A DNA stretch of 64,000 nt from Lachnoclostridium sp. An196 (GTDB taxonomy: Bacteria; Bacillota; Clostridia; Lachnospirales; Lachnospiraceae). Where the stretch lies: NCBI RefSeq assembly GCF_002160135.1, contig NZ_NFJZ01000010.1:1-64000 (forward strand). Direction: 5' to 3'. A program made the position numbers and the translations under genes. The notes below the pieces were generated by a model, which ran no database searches, was not told the DNA's origin, and worked only from the letters and a program-made list of their open reading frames with translations. Numbering within the stretch: the first letter of the stretch is position 1; each line of letters opens with the position of its first letter. Shown here piece by piece: positions 1-8,634 of the stretch.

Positions 1-1
1 G

Positions 2-409
2 ACCTACCTGGCCTGTGCCCTGGGAAAAGAAGCCTGCCTGAACCATGTCAGGGTACGGTATGTCAGGCTGCCTGATCTGCTAATGGAGTATGGGGACTCC
101 ACCGTAGTTTCGGGGAACCAAAGGAAGCTGCTTGAACGCTACAGCCGGATACCTCTCCTGATACTGGATGAGTGGCTTGTGTCTGACATATCGGATGCGG
201 AACTCCACTTCCTGTTTGAGCTTATGGAAAGGCGCTCTGATACAACCTCTACCATCTTCTGTACGCAATACCGCAAGGATGACTGGGTGAAACGTCTGGG
301 CGAAGGAGTACGGGCAGAAGCGATTGTAGACCGTTACGCATACACAGCCTTCTGGATTGAGACCGGCAGCACCAATATGAGGGAATACTGTGCCAAGCAT
401 AAAATGTAA
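2..409 (+). CDS. istB: IS21 helper ATPase IstB, 3' part
   Basis: The frame is open from the left window edge, so the start lies outside. The visible 135 residues begin TYLACALGKEACLNHVRVRY, which continues a Walker A segment, and include LLILDEW, the Walker B region, around residue 52. This matches the C-terminal half of IstB, the AAA+ ATPase that assists the IS21 transposase IstA in target selection. IstA would lie to the left. Terminal repeats typical of IS21 ends follow directly after the stop. Whether the element is complete cannot be judged here. Family call is firm; activity unknown. Confidence 0.9.
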   Translation, partial: TYLACALGKEACLNHVRVRYVRLPDLLMEYGDSTVVSGNQRKLLERYSRIPLLILDEWLVSDISDAELHFLFELMERRSDTTSTIFCTQYRKDDWVKRLGEGVRAEAIVDRYAYTAFWIETGSTNMREYCAKHKM

Positions 410-442
410 AAAACACACCGGTGGATCCCAAAAGCGTATTGC

Positions 443-488
443 TGGGTCTGAGAGAAAAATCAGTGGGTCTGAGCAAAGCTCAGACCCG
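443..488. repeat. IS21 right-end repeats and hairpin
   Basis: TGGGTCTGAG occurs twice directly (443 and 464) and once inverted (CTCAGACCC at 479-487); the last two form a perfect hairpin with a 5-nt loop. Multiple short terminal repeats just behind istB fit an IS21 right end. The exact tip and target duplication are not resolved, because ISL3-derived sequence begins within about 15 bases. Confidence 0.55.
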
Positions 489-498
489 GATCCCTTGA

Positions 499-1329
499 CG
501 CGAAATAATCAATAAGATCCCGGAAAAGAAAGAAAACACCCGTGAGCGGCAGCATCAGGAGCAGATTCTGAAAAAGCAGGCGAAAATCGATGAAGTCCGC
601 AGGCTTCATTCAGAAGGACATTCGATTGATGAGATCAGCCGGATCACCGGCCACGCAAAACGGACTGTCAAAACATACCTGAAAGAGGACTGTCCGCTCA
701 TAAATGGGCACTATGACAGAAGGCGGCCGGGAAAGCTGGCACCATATGAGAAGGAGATCATCGAACTGCGGTCCAAAGGGCTGACTTATGCCAGGATCCA
801 TGAACATATCGCTCGGAAAGGATATACAGGCACGGTTGCCTCCCTGAGAGTCTTTATGCAGAAGGAACGAACACACCAGAAAAATATTTCCCCAAATGAG
901 ACTGTCCCTGTTGAGTACATTCCCCGCAAGACCATGTGTCAGCTGATCTACCATGAACTGGAGAGTGTGAAAGGGATCACGGCGGAACAATATGAGGCAG
1001 CGATTCAAAAGTATCCTGTACTCGGCCAGTTATATACACTGCTAAAAGAATTCTACCGTATTGTATTTTCCAGAAAAAGTGAGGAACTGGATTCCTGGAT
1101 GGAAACGGCAGCGGAGCTGAAGATAGATGAACTGGACCGGTATATCAACGGCCTGCGAAACGACCTGAGAGCTGTAAAAAATGCGATTATCTACCCATAC
1201 AACAACGGCCTGGCTGAAGGCAGTGTAAATAAAATCAAACTTACGAAACGAATTATGTATGGACGGAATAGTTTTGCTTTATTGAAAGCAAAACTACTCA
1301 TAAACGAATATTTTCATCAAATCAACTAA
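499..1329 (+). pseudogene. ISL3-family transposase, C-terminal remnant
   Basis: The frame is open after the stop at 496-498 and has no proper start until an ATG at 856. Translation gives an HTH region (SIDEISRITGHAKRTVKTYL, near 624-683) and, towards the end, NNGLAEGSVNKIKLTKRIMY, which is the C-terminal catalytic Glu block of ISL3 transposases. The N-terminal zinc-binding part and the first two catalytic Asp residues are missing, so this is a 5'-truncated, inactive remnant. It abuts the IS21 end, which suggests one element cut into the other or that recombination joined them. Family call is good; extent of the left border is approximate. Confidence 0.8.
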
Positions 1330-1388
1330 ATCTGGAAAGAACCTATTTGACGCTTACAATTGATATATGTAAAATCCCCAATTACAAC

Positions 1389-1429
1389 AAAAAAGTGTGA
1401 CAGTCCCATTTTTCATAGAACTATCACAC
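1389..1429 (-). terminator. Intrinsic terminator of the protease operon
   Basis: Read on the minus strand, GTGTGATAGT and ACTGTCACAC pair (one G-U) around a 15-nt loop and are followed by six T residues. It begins 5 bases after the stop of the S8 protease gene and would end the AAA-protease transcript. Confidence 0.8.
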
Positions 1430-1433
1430 CTAC

Positions 1434-3722
1434 TTAATTTATTTGTGTCATAATACGGTTTACATTCTGAATCTGAATTGGTAGAAGATTATCATAAGTT
1501 TGCAAAATCTGATCATAAAGACTACCCTTAAAATTTGGAATATCAATCGTTATCACAACGAAATATTTTATTTTTTCATGTTCATATTCATCTCGGCCGA
1601 TTGCATGCAAAGAAATAAATGGATTCAACAATGAACTGCATCTCATTCTTACATCTTTGCGAATGATAGTATCCCATTTAAAATCACTATTTCGTAAATC
1701 AGCTTCTGCAAAATGCTTTTTTGCCGGCTTGGAAACAGGTAATTCTGACTTAATATATCCTTCTTTTATTAATTCTCGAGCTACAACAATATCCGCATCT
1801 TTCAGAAGATTCAACTTTTTCTCTGTTGTACCCTTTCTAAAAGGAAATCTCATATCGTTTGGATAAAATGTGTCTTCTATACAGTTATTTGTATACGCAT
1901 CAGGATCATTTATGTTTGGATTTACAACTGTACAAATTGTCCACTTAATATCAGCATTTCCATGAATTTCACTAATCCCAGGTGCAAATATTGGCAGCTT
2001 AACTGTTGCTGAAGAAGTGATTTCTCCCTCATATAATATTGTGACCTTATTGTCCGAACAGTTTAGTATATCTTCTACACCATCCGAGCAAAATCCAAAA
2101 CCGTTCTCAACAGTTCCTTCCAGCCCTTGCGATTCTGCTGAATGAATCAATAAAGCCCTTCCTAAGTGGGGAACAATCTGATCCGATGCGGCCATTAGAC
2201 GTCCTATCTTACCAGCCACTACTGGAGCTGCCAGGCTTGTTCCCGCAGTTCCCATAATTAGATTGCCTGATTTAGTAGAAATAAAAGGTCTATCAGTATA
2301 ACCTCCAAATTCAAGTATATCTGGTTTGATCTTGGCACCTTCTCTTCCCGGTCCGACACAACTATATGGTGCTCTATATTTATCATTAAGTGGAGATAAC
2401 GTATATGCCCCTACAGCCAATCCATTTACCATATCTGCCGGAGATTGAACTCTGTTAAATGGGCTTTCTAAAGTACCATCATTTCCAGCAGCAATACAAA
2501 ATAGTGGATTTATCTCTCCATCATCAACAGCATATGTCAATCGATCGCATACATAGGTAAACCTATTAATCTCATCATCAATTATTGCTCCCTTGGGACC
2601 AAACGATAAATTATATACTCTAATATCTGGTCTTTCAGTCACCACTTTTTCAATAATGTCAATCGTTGTATACATCTGATAATCCGCTTCTGGATTATCA
2701 GATTTTGCAGCGGGAAACACTCTAAATGATTCAACCGAAACCACAGGATTATCCACTGTATCCGTTTCCATTTTTCCTGCCAACCCCGTACCATATAATA
2801 CAGCTCCACAAACATTAGCTCCATGATCCAGACTTGCTTCTGTTGGTTCAGCTCTCACCATATCATAGTTATCTACATATGGGTCCAGTAATTTTGTTCC
2901 ACTCTGCACACCGCCATCAAAAACACCAACCTTAATACTCGATTTCATAATGGTATCTGGGAGTTTAGGCGCTGGCGCAACCATTGAACACACTCGGATT
3001 TGCTCCTCCCAATCATCCCTCATCGGCTTAATACTTCTTAACGGATTATACTTTTGAGCTAATGCCATAGATTCTCTATCCATATACATACAAACAAACG
3101 TTAATCCATCATCATAAGTTCTAACTACGGCGTCCGATTTCTTTATCTTAACAACATCAAAAAATCCATCAACTACCTTACCGCAATCTTCTCCTAAAGG
3201 ATGAATTACTACTTCAACAATGCCCTCTTCCCATGAATCTGAAAATCCCAATGTTTTTTCTTCAGGTCTTAACAGATCAATACTTTTTATTGTACATACT
3301 TGATCTTTCCATTTTTTAACATGATCTTTTTTCCCTGTTTCGAATTTACTTTTTAATTCGGCCAGTTCACTATCATTCGTGCGTACAAAATACATTTTTG
3401 CCTTGGAACTATCTTCAGAATTTAAAGAATATTTTCTTCCTCCTACTAATTTCATACCTGATTCAGCAACAAGAGAACTAGGCGTATATGATTTTGCCTC
3501 ATATTTAGGTTCTAGACGAATACAAACAATCTTTTCATCCAGAAACACTTCTTCACTATCTCTAATAGAATCCTGTATTCTGCTTATATCTGAACATAAC
3601 CTAACCTTAGCTTCCCCATATTCATGCGGAAAAGTTGGCGAGCCTCCTCCATTTCTTTTTGTCAAGGGTTCGATATAATATTGCCCATTTGCAATTATTG
3701 GATGTTTTCCATTAATTCCCAT
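1434..3722 (-). CDS. ietS: IetS-like subtilisin-family (S8) serine protease
   Basis: 762 residues. An N-terminal region of about 260 residues has no motif I recognise. A subtilase domain follows with the full catalytic triad: Asp269 (VFDGG), His300 (LDHGAN), Ser496 (GTAGTSLAAP), and the oxyanion Asn414 (AAGND). A C-terminal region of about 230 residues follows. There is no signal peptide, so it should act in the cytoplasm. It starts 4 bases after the AAA ATPase stop; its Shine-Dalgarno (AAAGGAG) overlaps that stop codon, implying translational coupling. An AAA ATPase plus cytoplasmic subtilase pair is the architecture of IetAS, reported as an anti-phage system and, on a Ti plasmid, as a stability/toxin-antitoxin locus. 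Protease and triad are seen; the defence role is inferred from gene pairing and size. Confidence 0.85.
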   Translation of the reverse strand: MGINGKHPIIANGQYYIEPLTKRNGGGSPTFPHEYGEAKVRLCSDISRIQDSIRDSEEVFLDEKIVCIRLEPKYEAKSYTPSSLVAESGMKLVGGRKYSLNSEDSSKAKMYFVRTNDSELAELKSKFETGKKDHVKKWKDQVCTIKSIDLLRPEEKTLGFSDSWEEGIVEVVIHPLGEDCGKVVDGFFDVVKIKKSDAVVRTYDDGLTFVCMYMDRESMALAQKYNPLRSIKPMRDDWEEQIRVCSMVAPAPKLPDTIMKSSIKVGVFDGGVQSGTKLLDPYVDNYDMVRAEPTEASLDHGANVCGAVLYGTGLAGKMETDTVDNPVVSVESFRVFPAAKSDNPEADYQMYTTIDIIEKVVTERPDIRVYNLSFGPKGAIIDDEINRFTYVCDRLTYAVDDGEINPLFCIAAGNDGTLESPFNRVQSPADMVNGLAVGAYTLSPLNDKYRAPYSCVGPGREGAKIKPDILEFGGYTDRPFISTKSGNLIMGTAGTSLAAPVVAGKIGRLMAASDQIVPHLGRALLIHSAESQGLEGTVENGFGFCSDGVEDILNCSDNKVTILYEGEITSSATVKLPIFAPGISEIHGNADIKWTICTVVNPNINDPDAYTNNCIEDTFYPNDMRFPFRKGTTEKKLNLLKDADIVVARELIKEGYIKSELPVSKPAKKHFAEADLRNSDFKWDTIIRKDVRMRCSSLLNPFISLHAIGRDEYEHEKIKYFVVITIDIPNFKGSLYDQILQTYDNLLPIQIQNVNRIMTQIN

Positions 3723-3726
3723 AAAA

Positions 3727-4818
3727 TCACTCCTTTAAATATCTATCAACTGACGATGTAGGTATTCCAGTCAATTCAGATATCTTTTTCACAGATATCT
3801 TTTTGCAGTTATTCTTTAATGCTTTACATATCGTAACCTTCTGTTCCTTAGTTCGCACCCCTACAAATTCACAATATTCTCTTAGTACACAAGAAGTTAT
3901 TGTGTATTCAGGATTAATAATGATTCTTCTTTTAATATGCTCACACATTTTGCACAGATCGGCAGCCGACATTTGTTCTGTCCCATCTACGATAATCTGA
4001 ATAATTCCATTATCGATTTCTTCGTACCTCTTTCCCATTCCACGTTGAATCAACATCATTCGCTGTTCTTTCTCCGGAAGGGATATTTCGATGTTTCTAT
4101 CAAATCTTCTCCATATTGCTTTGTCCAAAAGTTCTGGATGATTTGTTGCCCCAATCACGATACATGTCACAGGGCAGGATTCCAATTCTTTCAACAAAAC
4201 ATTTACAAGTCTCTTTAACTCGCCTAAATCTGTAGCGTCATCTCTTCTTTTTGCAATTGCATCTATTTCATCCAAAAACAATATTACATTCTGTTCTTTA
4301 GCATACTGAAATATGCTCTTTATATTTTGACCACTTCTTCCAAGGTAACTGGATATAGAGTTTGCCAAATCCAAGGTTACTATTGGCATATTCAATTTGT
4401 ACGATAACCATTTGGATATATATGTCTTACCAACACCAGGTTTTCCATGAAGTAAAATACTATTTGGAGGAACAATATCCTCTTCCAAGAATTTATTCAG
4501 TAAGCTTCTTTCTTGAATAAATTGGTTCAATTCCTCCATTTCCGCTTCCACAAGAATTGGATTTTCTACAAACACAGGTTCTTCCAAATTTACTAAACGA
4601 TTCCTTGTTTCTCTATCAACAGGTACTGGTGAAAGATCCATACTTCTCATAACATCGGTTCCTGAATTGGTACAAGCAAGAATACGCATAATTTCTGCTG
4701 ATGTATCAGGATCTTCCTTTTTTAGTTTTCTTCCTAGCATTAAAGCTATCGACTCAATATTCTTCCTATCATTATTAAGTGCTGCCCGAATAAGTTTCGG
4801 CACATATTCATATGTCAT
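3727..4818 (-). CDS. ietA: IetA-like AAA ATPase
   Basis: 363 residues. An N-terminal helical region (1-115) precedes a classical AAA module: Walker A GKPGVGKT (125-132), Walker B VILFLDEID (178-186) with catalytic Glu184, sensor 1 Asn226 (GATNHPE) and an Arg pair RRFDR (237-241) in the arginine-finger region. The last 35 residues (KISVKKISELTGIPTSSVDR) look like a helix-turn-helix, unusual for a plain AAA protease partner and a candidate for autoregulation or DNA sensing. It is first in a two-gene operon with the S8 protease and has its own strong promoter. By analogy with IetA it would control or license the protease. ATPase is certain; the system assignment is an inference from pairing. Confidence 0.85.
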   Translation of the reverse strand: MTYEYVPKLIRAALNNDRKNIESIALMLGRKLKKEDPDTSAEIMRILACTNSGTDVMRSMDLSPVPVDRETRNRLVNLEEPVFVENPILVEAEMEELNQFIQERSLLNKFLEEDIVPPNSILLHGKPGVGKTYISKWLSYKLNMPIVTLDLANSISSYLGRSGQNIKSIFQYAKEQNVILFLDEIDAIAKRRDDATDLGELKRLVNVLLKELESCPVTCIVIGATNHPELLDKAIWRRFDRNIEISLPEKEQRMMLIQRGMGKRYEEIDNGIIQIIVDGTEQMSAADLCKMCEHIKRRIIINPEYTITSCVLREYCEFVGVRTKEQKVTICKALKNNCKKISVKKISELTGIPTSSVDRYLKE

Positions 4819-4831
4819 ATTCCATCATTCC

Positions 4832-4928
4832 TATCTATTTTCATTTTGGGATATACAATATTGTATGTGTTTTCCGATGTTTTGTCAAGTTTTATCCCAC
4901 ATCATTTCCATCTATCCATTTTGGGATA
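4832..4928 (-). promoter_or_regulatory. Promoter and operator repeats of the IetAS-like operon
   Basis: On the minus strand TTGACA (4883-4888) and TACAAT (4860-4865) are separated by exactly 17 bases, a near-perfect vegetative promoter. A 14-base perfect palindrome ATACAATATTGTAT (4853-4866) covers the -10 box. Two identical 12-mers (CATTTTGGGATA on the plus strand, at 4842-4853 and 4917-4928), each preceded by ATCTAT, flank the promoter, and an inverted TATCCCA lies at 4893-4899 next to -35. This arrangement suggests tight repression, possibly by the HTH tail of the AAA protein or by a host regulator. Confidence 0.75.
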
Positions 4929-4929
4929 A

Positions 4930-6029
4930 CTATTCCTTTTTGTAAAAATGTGTACAATACCCATCTGCTCTAAGGATTAGCCCTTCAGCCCATGGCGGTG
5001 TTCTTCCCATCTGCTCACAGATTGCATCAAGTGAAACATCCTCCCGGCACTCAATAATTAGTTCATCATGTACATGAGCACAAATCATGCAATGGGATAA
5101 TGTCTTCATAGCATAACAAAGGATATCCCTTGAAATTGTCTGAACGATATTCTCCACGAACTTCGAACCATAGTTTTCAATACGTTCCCATTTCTTGGTA
5201 CCGCCAACTCCCTCATAGGTTACCGACTCAGACTCAAATCTGTTTAGTCCCATTCTCGGTTTCACATACGCAAGCCTTCTTCCAGATGGAAGCTGAATAA
5301 AAAGCATCCCACTCTGGCAAAAAATCTGATACCATTTACATCTGCCTGTTTCTTCTGTTTCACTGCAGTCTTGACTGCACGGTCAACATCCCACCAGAAT
5401 TTCACAATATTCGGATTCGCCGCTCTCCAGGAATCCACAAGTGGCTGCAGTTCCTCTTCTGATAATCCCATTTCAATAGCACCCATAGATTTTAGTGCAC
5501 CAACAGAGCCGCCATATCCAAGAGCCAGTTCCGCAATCTTGCCCTTCTGTCTTAAATGCGAATTCTGTCCATGCTTTTCCACCGGTACTCCAAACATAGC
5601 CGATGCTGATGCGCAGTAAATATCACCGTTGTTTACAAATACTTCTGTTCTCCATTTCTCTCCTGCAAGCCAAGACAGTACACGTGCCTCAATTGCCGAA
5701 AAATCTGCCACCGCAAACTTATTACCCTCTCTGGCAACAAAAGCAGTTCTGATCAGTTCCGACAACACATTGGGAACCGAATCATATAACATAGAAAGGG
5801 CTTCATAATCTCCGTTTCTGACAAGACCTCTGGCCTGTTCCAGATCTTCCATATGATTCTGCGGAAGATTCTGCAGCTGAGTGATACGCCCCGCCCATCT
5901 GCCAGATCTGTTTGCTCCATAAAACTGGAACATGCCTCTAGCTCTGCCATCAGCACATACTGCATTCTGTATAGCCTGGTATTTCTTTACAGAAAATTTT
6001 GCCAGTTGCTGACGAAGCTGCAGAGCATG
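4930..6029 (-). pseudogene. Phage-type family A DNA polymerase, frameshifted fragment
   Basis: Polymerase domain only; the N-terminal exonuclease part is gone. Visible motifs in order: RGMFQFYGANRSGRWAGR, QLQNLPQNH, motif A ADFSAIEARVLSWLAGE, motif B region RQKGKIAELALGYGG, and in another frame motif C HVHDELIIE. The two frames join at a run of six A residues (plus strand 5319-5324): adding one base restores IRFFCQSGMLFIQLPSGRR continuously. At its 5' side the frame runs without a stop into an intron reverse-transcriptase scrap. This is typical of Clostridia prophage polymerases and marks a prophage remnant. The single-base gap could be real decay or a sequencing error, but the missing N-terminus makes it a pseudogene regardless. 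Confidence 0.85.
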
Positions 6030-6044
6030 GAATCCTCCGTCTTC

Positions 6045-6182
6045 CATTACCCCGGCATTCAGATATCTGTGTATCAGCGAGATTACCCTCCCATCTTTGA
6101 TCGTTCTCGGCAGCACCTCTATCAGTTTGCTGTGGTTCACTGTGTCAAAATAGGCCTGCAAATCCATGCTGATTGCATACAC
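6045..6182 (-). pseudogene. Group II intron reverse transcriptase fragment
   Basis: About 46 residues, VYAISMDLQAYFDTVNHSKL followed by a segment ending YLNAGVM, match the catalytic palm of group II intron maturases (the MDL..YFDTV block). Nothing of the rest of the intron-encoded protein is present. It is in the same open frame as the DNA polymerase fragment downstream, giving a chimeric frame that begins at 6227. Most simply an intron once sat in or near the phage polymerase gene and was mostly deleted. Product, if any, would have no function I can infer. Confidence 0.75.
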
Positions 6183-6237
6183 ATTGGCTGCACCCTTCCC
6201 ACTGCCGGGCGGGTCAGGGACTTTCACCCGTTAGAAC

Positions 6238-6256
6238 GTGTGCCCGCCGGGCACAC
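6238..6256. repeat. GC-rich perfect hairpin
   Basis: GTGTGCCC-GCC-GGGCACAC forms an 8-bp stem with a 3-base loop in an otherwise AT-rich stretch, just upstream of the reverse-transcriptase scrap. It may be a relic of intron RNA or of an insertion sequence end; I cannot assign it. Confidence 0.5.
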
Positions 6257-6307
6257 TAAAAATAGAGCCATCCATTTCTGGATGACTCTATATCAAAAAA
6301 TATTCAT

Positions 6308-6736
6308 TTAATCTCTGTATCCTTTTATCGGACCATACATTTCATCGCCTTCTTTTTTAGTGGAGTGAATCATATGTACTCCGGAATAATCAATATTAGG
6401 AATTTCATTTTCCAAAATAATAGTCTGTCGGTTCTCTTCATGAGATATCATATATTTGAACCGTCTCGCTGCGGCTCTTTTTCCTCGCAATACGGTTCCC
6501 TTTGTTTCCGGTGTAAATCCATCTTTCAAAAAAGTATTCCCAGTTGCAAGATAAATCAAAGACGTAATCGTAGATATAGGGATATTCTTCGTATACCCCT
6601 GCCCATTTTTAAGTATACTGTTCTCTCCTACCATCCTTGTTTCATTTATCAGAAATGTATGTATAAAGGTTCTTACGGTAAGATTATTAGGTGTAAACTC
6701 CATATGATGAATGGTTTCAGCCATACTCGGGATCAA
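6308..6736 (-). CDS. Uncharacterised fragment or small protein
   Basis: An open frame of 142 codons with a TTG first codon, or 138 from the ATG at 6724. I do not recognise the family. It is a soluble, basic, mixed alpha/beta-looking sequence without membrane segments (for example GKRAAARRFKYMISHEENRQ near residue 87). No convincing Shine-Dalgarno precedes either start, and it sits between remnants, so it may be the 3' part of a longer gene that lost its beginning. It lies downstream, on the same strand, of the broken AAA ATPase/partner pair. Treated as possibly coding, function unknown. Confidence 0.35.
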   Translation of the reverse strand: MIPSMAETIHHMEFTPNNLTVRTFIHTFLINETRMVGENSILKNGQGYTKNIPISTITSLIYLATGNTFLKDGFTPETKGTVLRGKRAAARRFKYMISHEENRQTIILENEIPNIDYSGVHMIHSTKKEGDEMYGPIKGYRD

Positions 6737-6781
6737 GGCACTTCAAATCTTCTGTATTAAACAACTGCAGTCTCCTTCCCC

Positions 6782-6904
6782 TCAAACCATGCAGCCAAAG
6801 CCTGCTCCACAACTGCTGCTATCCAGATATGCATATTCTTCATTCCCCTCACAGATGACACATATTTTTTGCTTATCAGAGAAAACAAGAAGTCTATTCT
6901 CCAT
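6782..6904 (-). pseudogene. Start of an AAA-partner gene (TOPRIM/RloB-like), truncated
   Basis: The ATG at 6904 overlaps the end of the AAA ATPase frame by 11 bases, as in two-gene ATPase/nuclease modules. It encodes MENRLLVFSDKQKICVICEG followed by NEEYAYL, then unrelated residues and a stop after 40 codons. The segment KICVICEGNEEYAYL resembles the first strand and acidic motif of TOPRIM/RloB-like partner nucleases. After about residue 27 the similarity stops, so the gene was cut by a deletion. Assignment rests on a short motif plus context. Confidence 0.45.
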
Positions 6905-7382
6905 CCGCAGCTCCTCCCTTCCCATCCCCTTTAATGCTTAAAAGGGAATTCAGCAATTCGGGATCCGGAAGAGCGCTCAGTGCTCCTTTTCTATACTTTT
7001 CTATAATATCTGTTGTGTCACGAACGCCCTGCTGGGCAGTAAAATCCGCCAGTGAGTACACATATACCCCGTCTTTATCTTTGTGCACAAACCAAATCTG
7101 CTCCTTACGAAACAGTTTTTTGCAATCCATAAGATTAATATCATGGATGGTAAATATCATCTGCGCGTTTATATTCAGTTCATTGTTAAACATCGCCACA
7201 ATTGCCCTAGTCAGTTTAAAATGGATACTGCTGTCAAGTTCATCTATTACAAGAATTCTTCCCTGCTCAAGTCCTTCTACCACATACCCTGCCAGCGCAG
7301 CTATTTTCTTTGTTCCGGTAGAATCAAACAGCATGGTGTCCATGTGACCAATTATCTTTCCACCAGCGACCAGCTCAAACCC
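6894..7382 (-). pseudogene. AAA-family ATPase, C-terminal remnant
   Basis: About 160 residues survive: a strand pair, then GRILVIDELDSSIHFKLTRA, which is the Walker B plus D-loop of AAA_15/AAA_21 (OLD/RloA-like) ATPases, then MIFTIHDINLMD, the His switch, and a C-terminal helix bundle. The Walker A half is missing. The sequence is interrupted near 7380, where a truncated IS110 transposase starts on the opposite strand. ATPases of this type commonly pair with a small nuclease in phage-abortive modules, and the start of such a partner overlaps its 3' end. This was probably a defence module destroyed by an IS110-associated deletion. Confidence 0.75.
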
Positions 7383-8384
7383 TATGATGTTAAGGTTTTC
7401 TGCCTCAATCCGAAAACGATTGCGAATTACCGGAAATCCTTTACCGGCTTGGGGAAAAATGACGGGATCGATTCCTTTCTCGTTGCTGATTACGTCCGTG
7501 CCGGACGAATTGAGACCGACCCCTGGCGCGGCTCCCAGTATCTCGCCCTGCAGCGTCTCACAAGGCAGCGCAGGCATATCAGCGAAGCCATTGCCAGGGA
7601 GAAAAACTATGTCCTGAACAACATTTTTCTCAAGTTCAGTGAGTTTGCTCTCCTCAGCGGTGAAGACAGCCCTGTTTCTAACAAGTTCAGCGCCACTGCC
7701 GAGGCAATCCTTACGGAGTTCAAAACCACCGAAGATATTGCCAATGCCCCGTTAGAAGAGCTGATTGACTTTATCTCCGCTTCCGGTCATGGCAGGTTCT
7801 CTGACCCCGACCAGGTCGCCAGTCTGCTTCAAAAAACTGCCCGTAACTCTTACCGGCTGGATAAGGCTCTATATGAACCTATCACTACATCCATTGCCTG
7901 TTCCTTTAACTGCATACGGGCTTTTGAAAAAGAGCAGAAAGCGCTTGATAAAGCCATCGCTGCAACTGTTGCGGGCTTGAACCCTACGGAATATCAGATC
8001 CTGAAATCCGTTCCGGGGATCGGGCCTGTATATGCCGCCGGAATCCTTGCTGAAATAGGCTCTGTACGCTGCTTTAACAGCAACAATGCCCTTGCAAAGT
8101 ACAGCGGCATCATCTGGAGAGACAACCAGTCCGGTGAGTTTGATTCCGAGGACACTCCCATGATGAAAGCAGGGAACCGTTACCTGAGATACTATCTGAT
8201 CCAGGCTGCAGGCAGTGTTGTCAGATACTGCCCGGAATATGAAGATTACTACAACAAAAAGTTTGCTGAAGTTCCCAAACATCAGCACAAGCGTGCACTC
8301 GCGTTGACCGCCCGTAAATTAATACGTCTGATTTTTGGTCTGCTGGACAAGAATCAACTCTACTCTCCGGCAAAGAGTAGGTAA
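7380..8384 (+). pseudogene. IS110-family transposase, 5'-truncated
   Basis: From about 7380 the plus-strand frame reads YDVKVFCLNPKTIANYRKSF and GKNDGIDSF, the third acidic position of the DEDD domain, and continues through SVPGIGPVYAAGILAEIG and NALAKYSGI, the C-terminal Transposase_20 half with its catalytic Ser region, to a normal end. The first ~95-100 residues with the first Asp and Glu are missing. The frame stays open upstream to 7083 only because it reads through the antisense of the AAA gene. The element cannot transpose by itself. IS110 members carry bridge RNA in their flanks; the truncation removes the usual 5' source. Confidence 0.85.
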
Positions 8385-8580
8385 TCGTATATCGACTGTT
8401 TTTTCTTGCGGTTTCTCCGCAGGTCTATTTCGCGTACCCTTTTTTCTTTGTTTTCATTGAAATCTTTTTTTAATCACCTCTTGACATATCACCAAATTGC
8501 TTAAAGTTTTCGAATATAATCTGGATCTGACCGGCGATCAACGGTTTACGCTTGCAGAAAGCCCGTTATAAAGCTCCTGA

Positions 8581-8609
8581 TTGTGAAGCATACCATTTTA
8601 TGCTATGCT
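8581..8609 (+). promoter_or_regulatory. Putative promoter of the aldo/keto reductase gene
   Basis: TTGTGA (8581-8586), 17-base spacer, TATGCT (8604-8609), with an AAAGGAG Shine-Dalgarno before the ATG at 8635. The rest of the 250-base gap after the IS110 remnant shows only T-rich sequence and no gene. Confidence 0.5.
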
Positions 8610-8634
8610 TTAAGAACAGAAAGGAGTTGGAAAT

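Noticed and set aside
7083-8384. A 433-residue protein starting at 7083
   Set aside because: The first ~100 codons are antisense to the AAA ATPase remnant; only the part from about 7380 is IS110 transposase.
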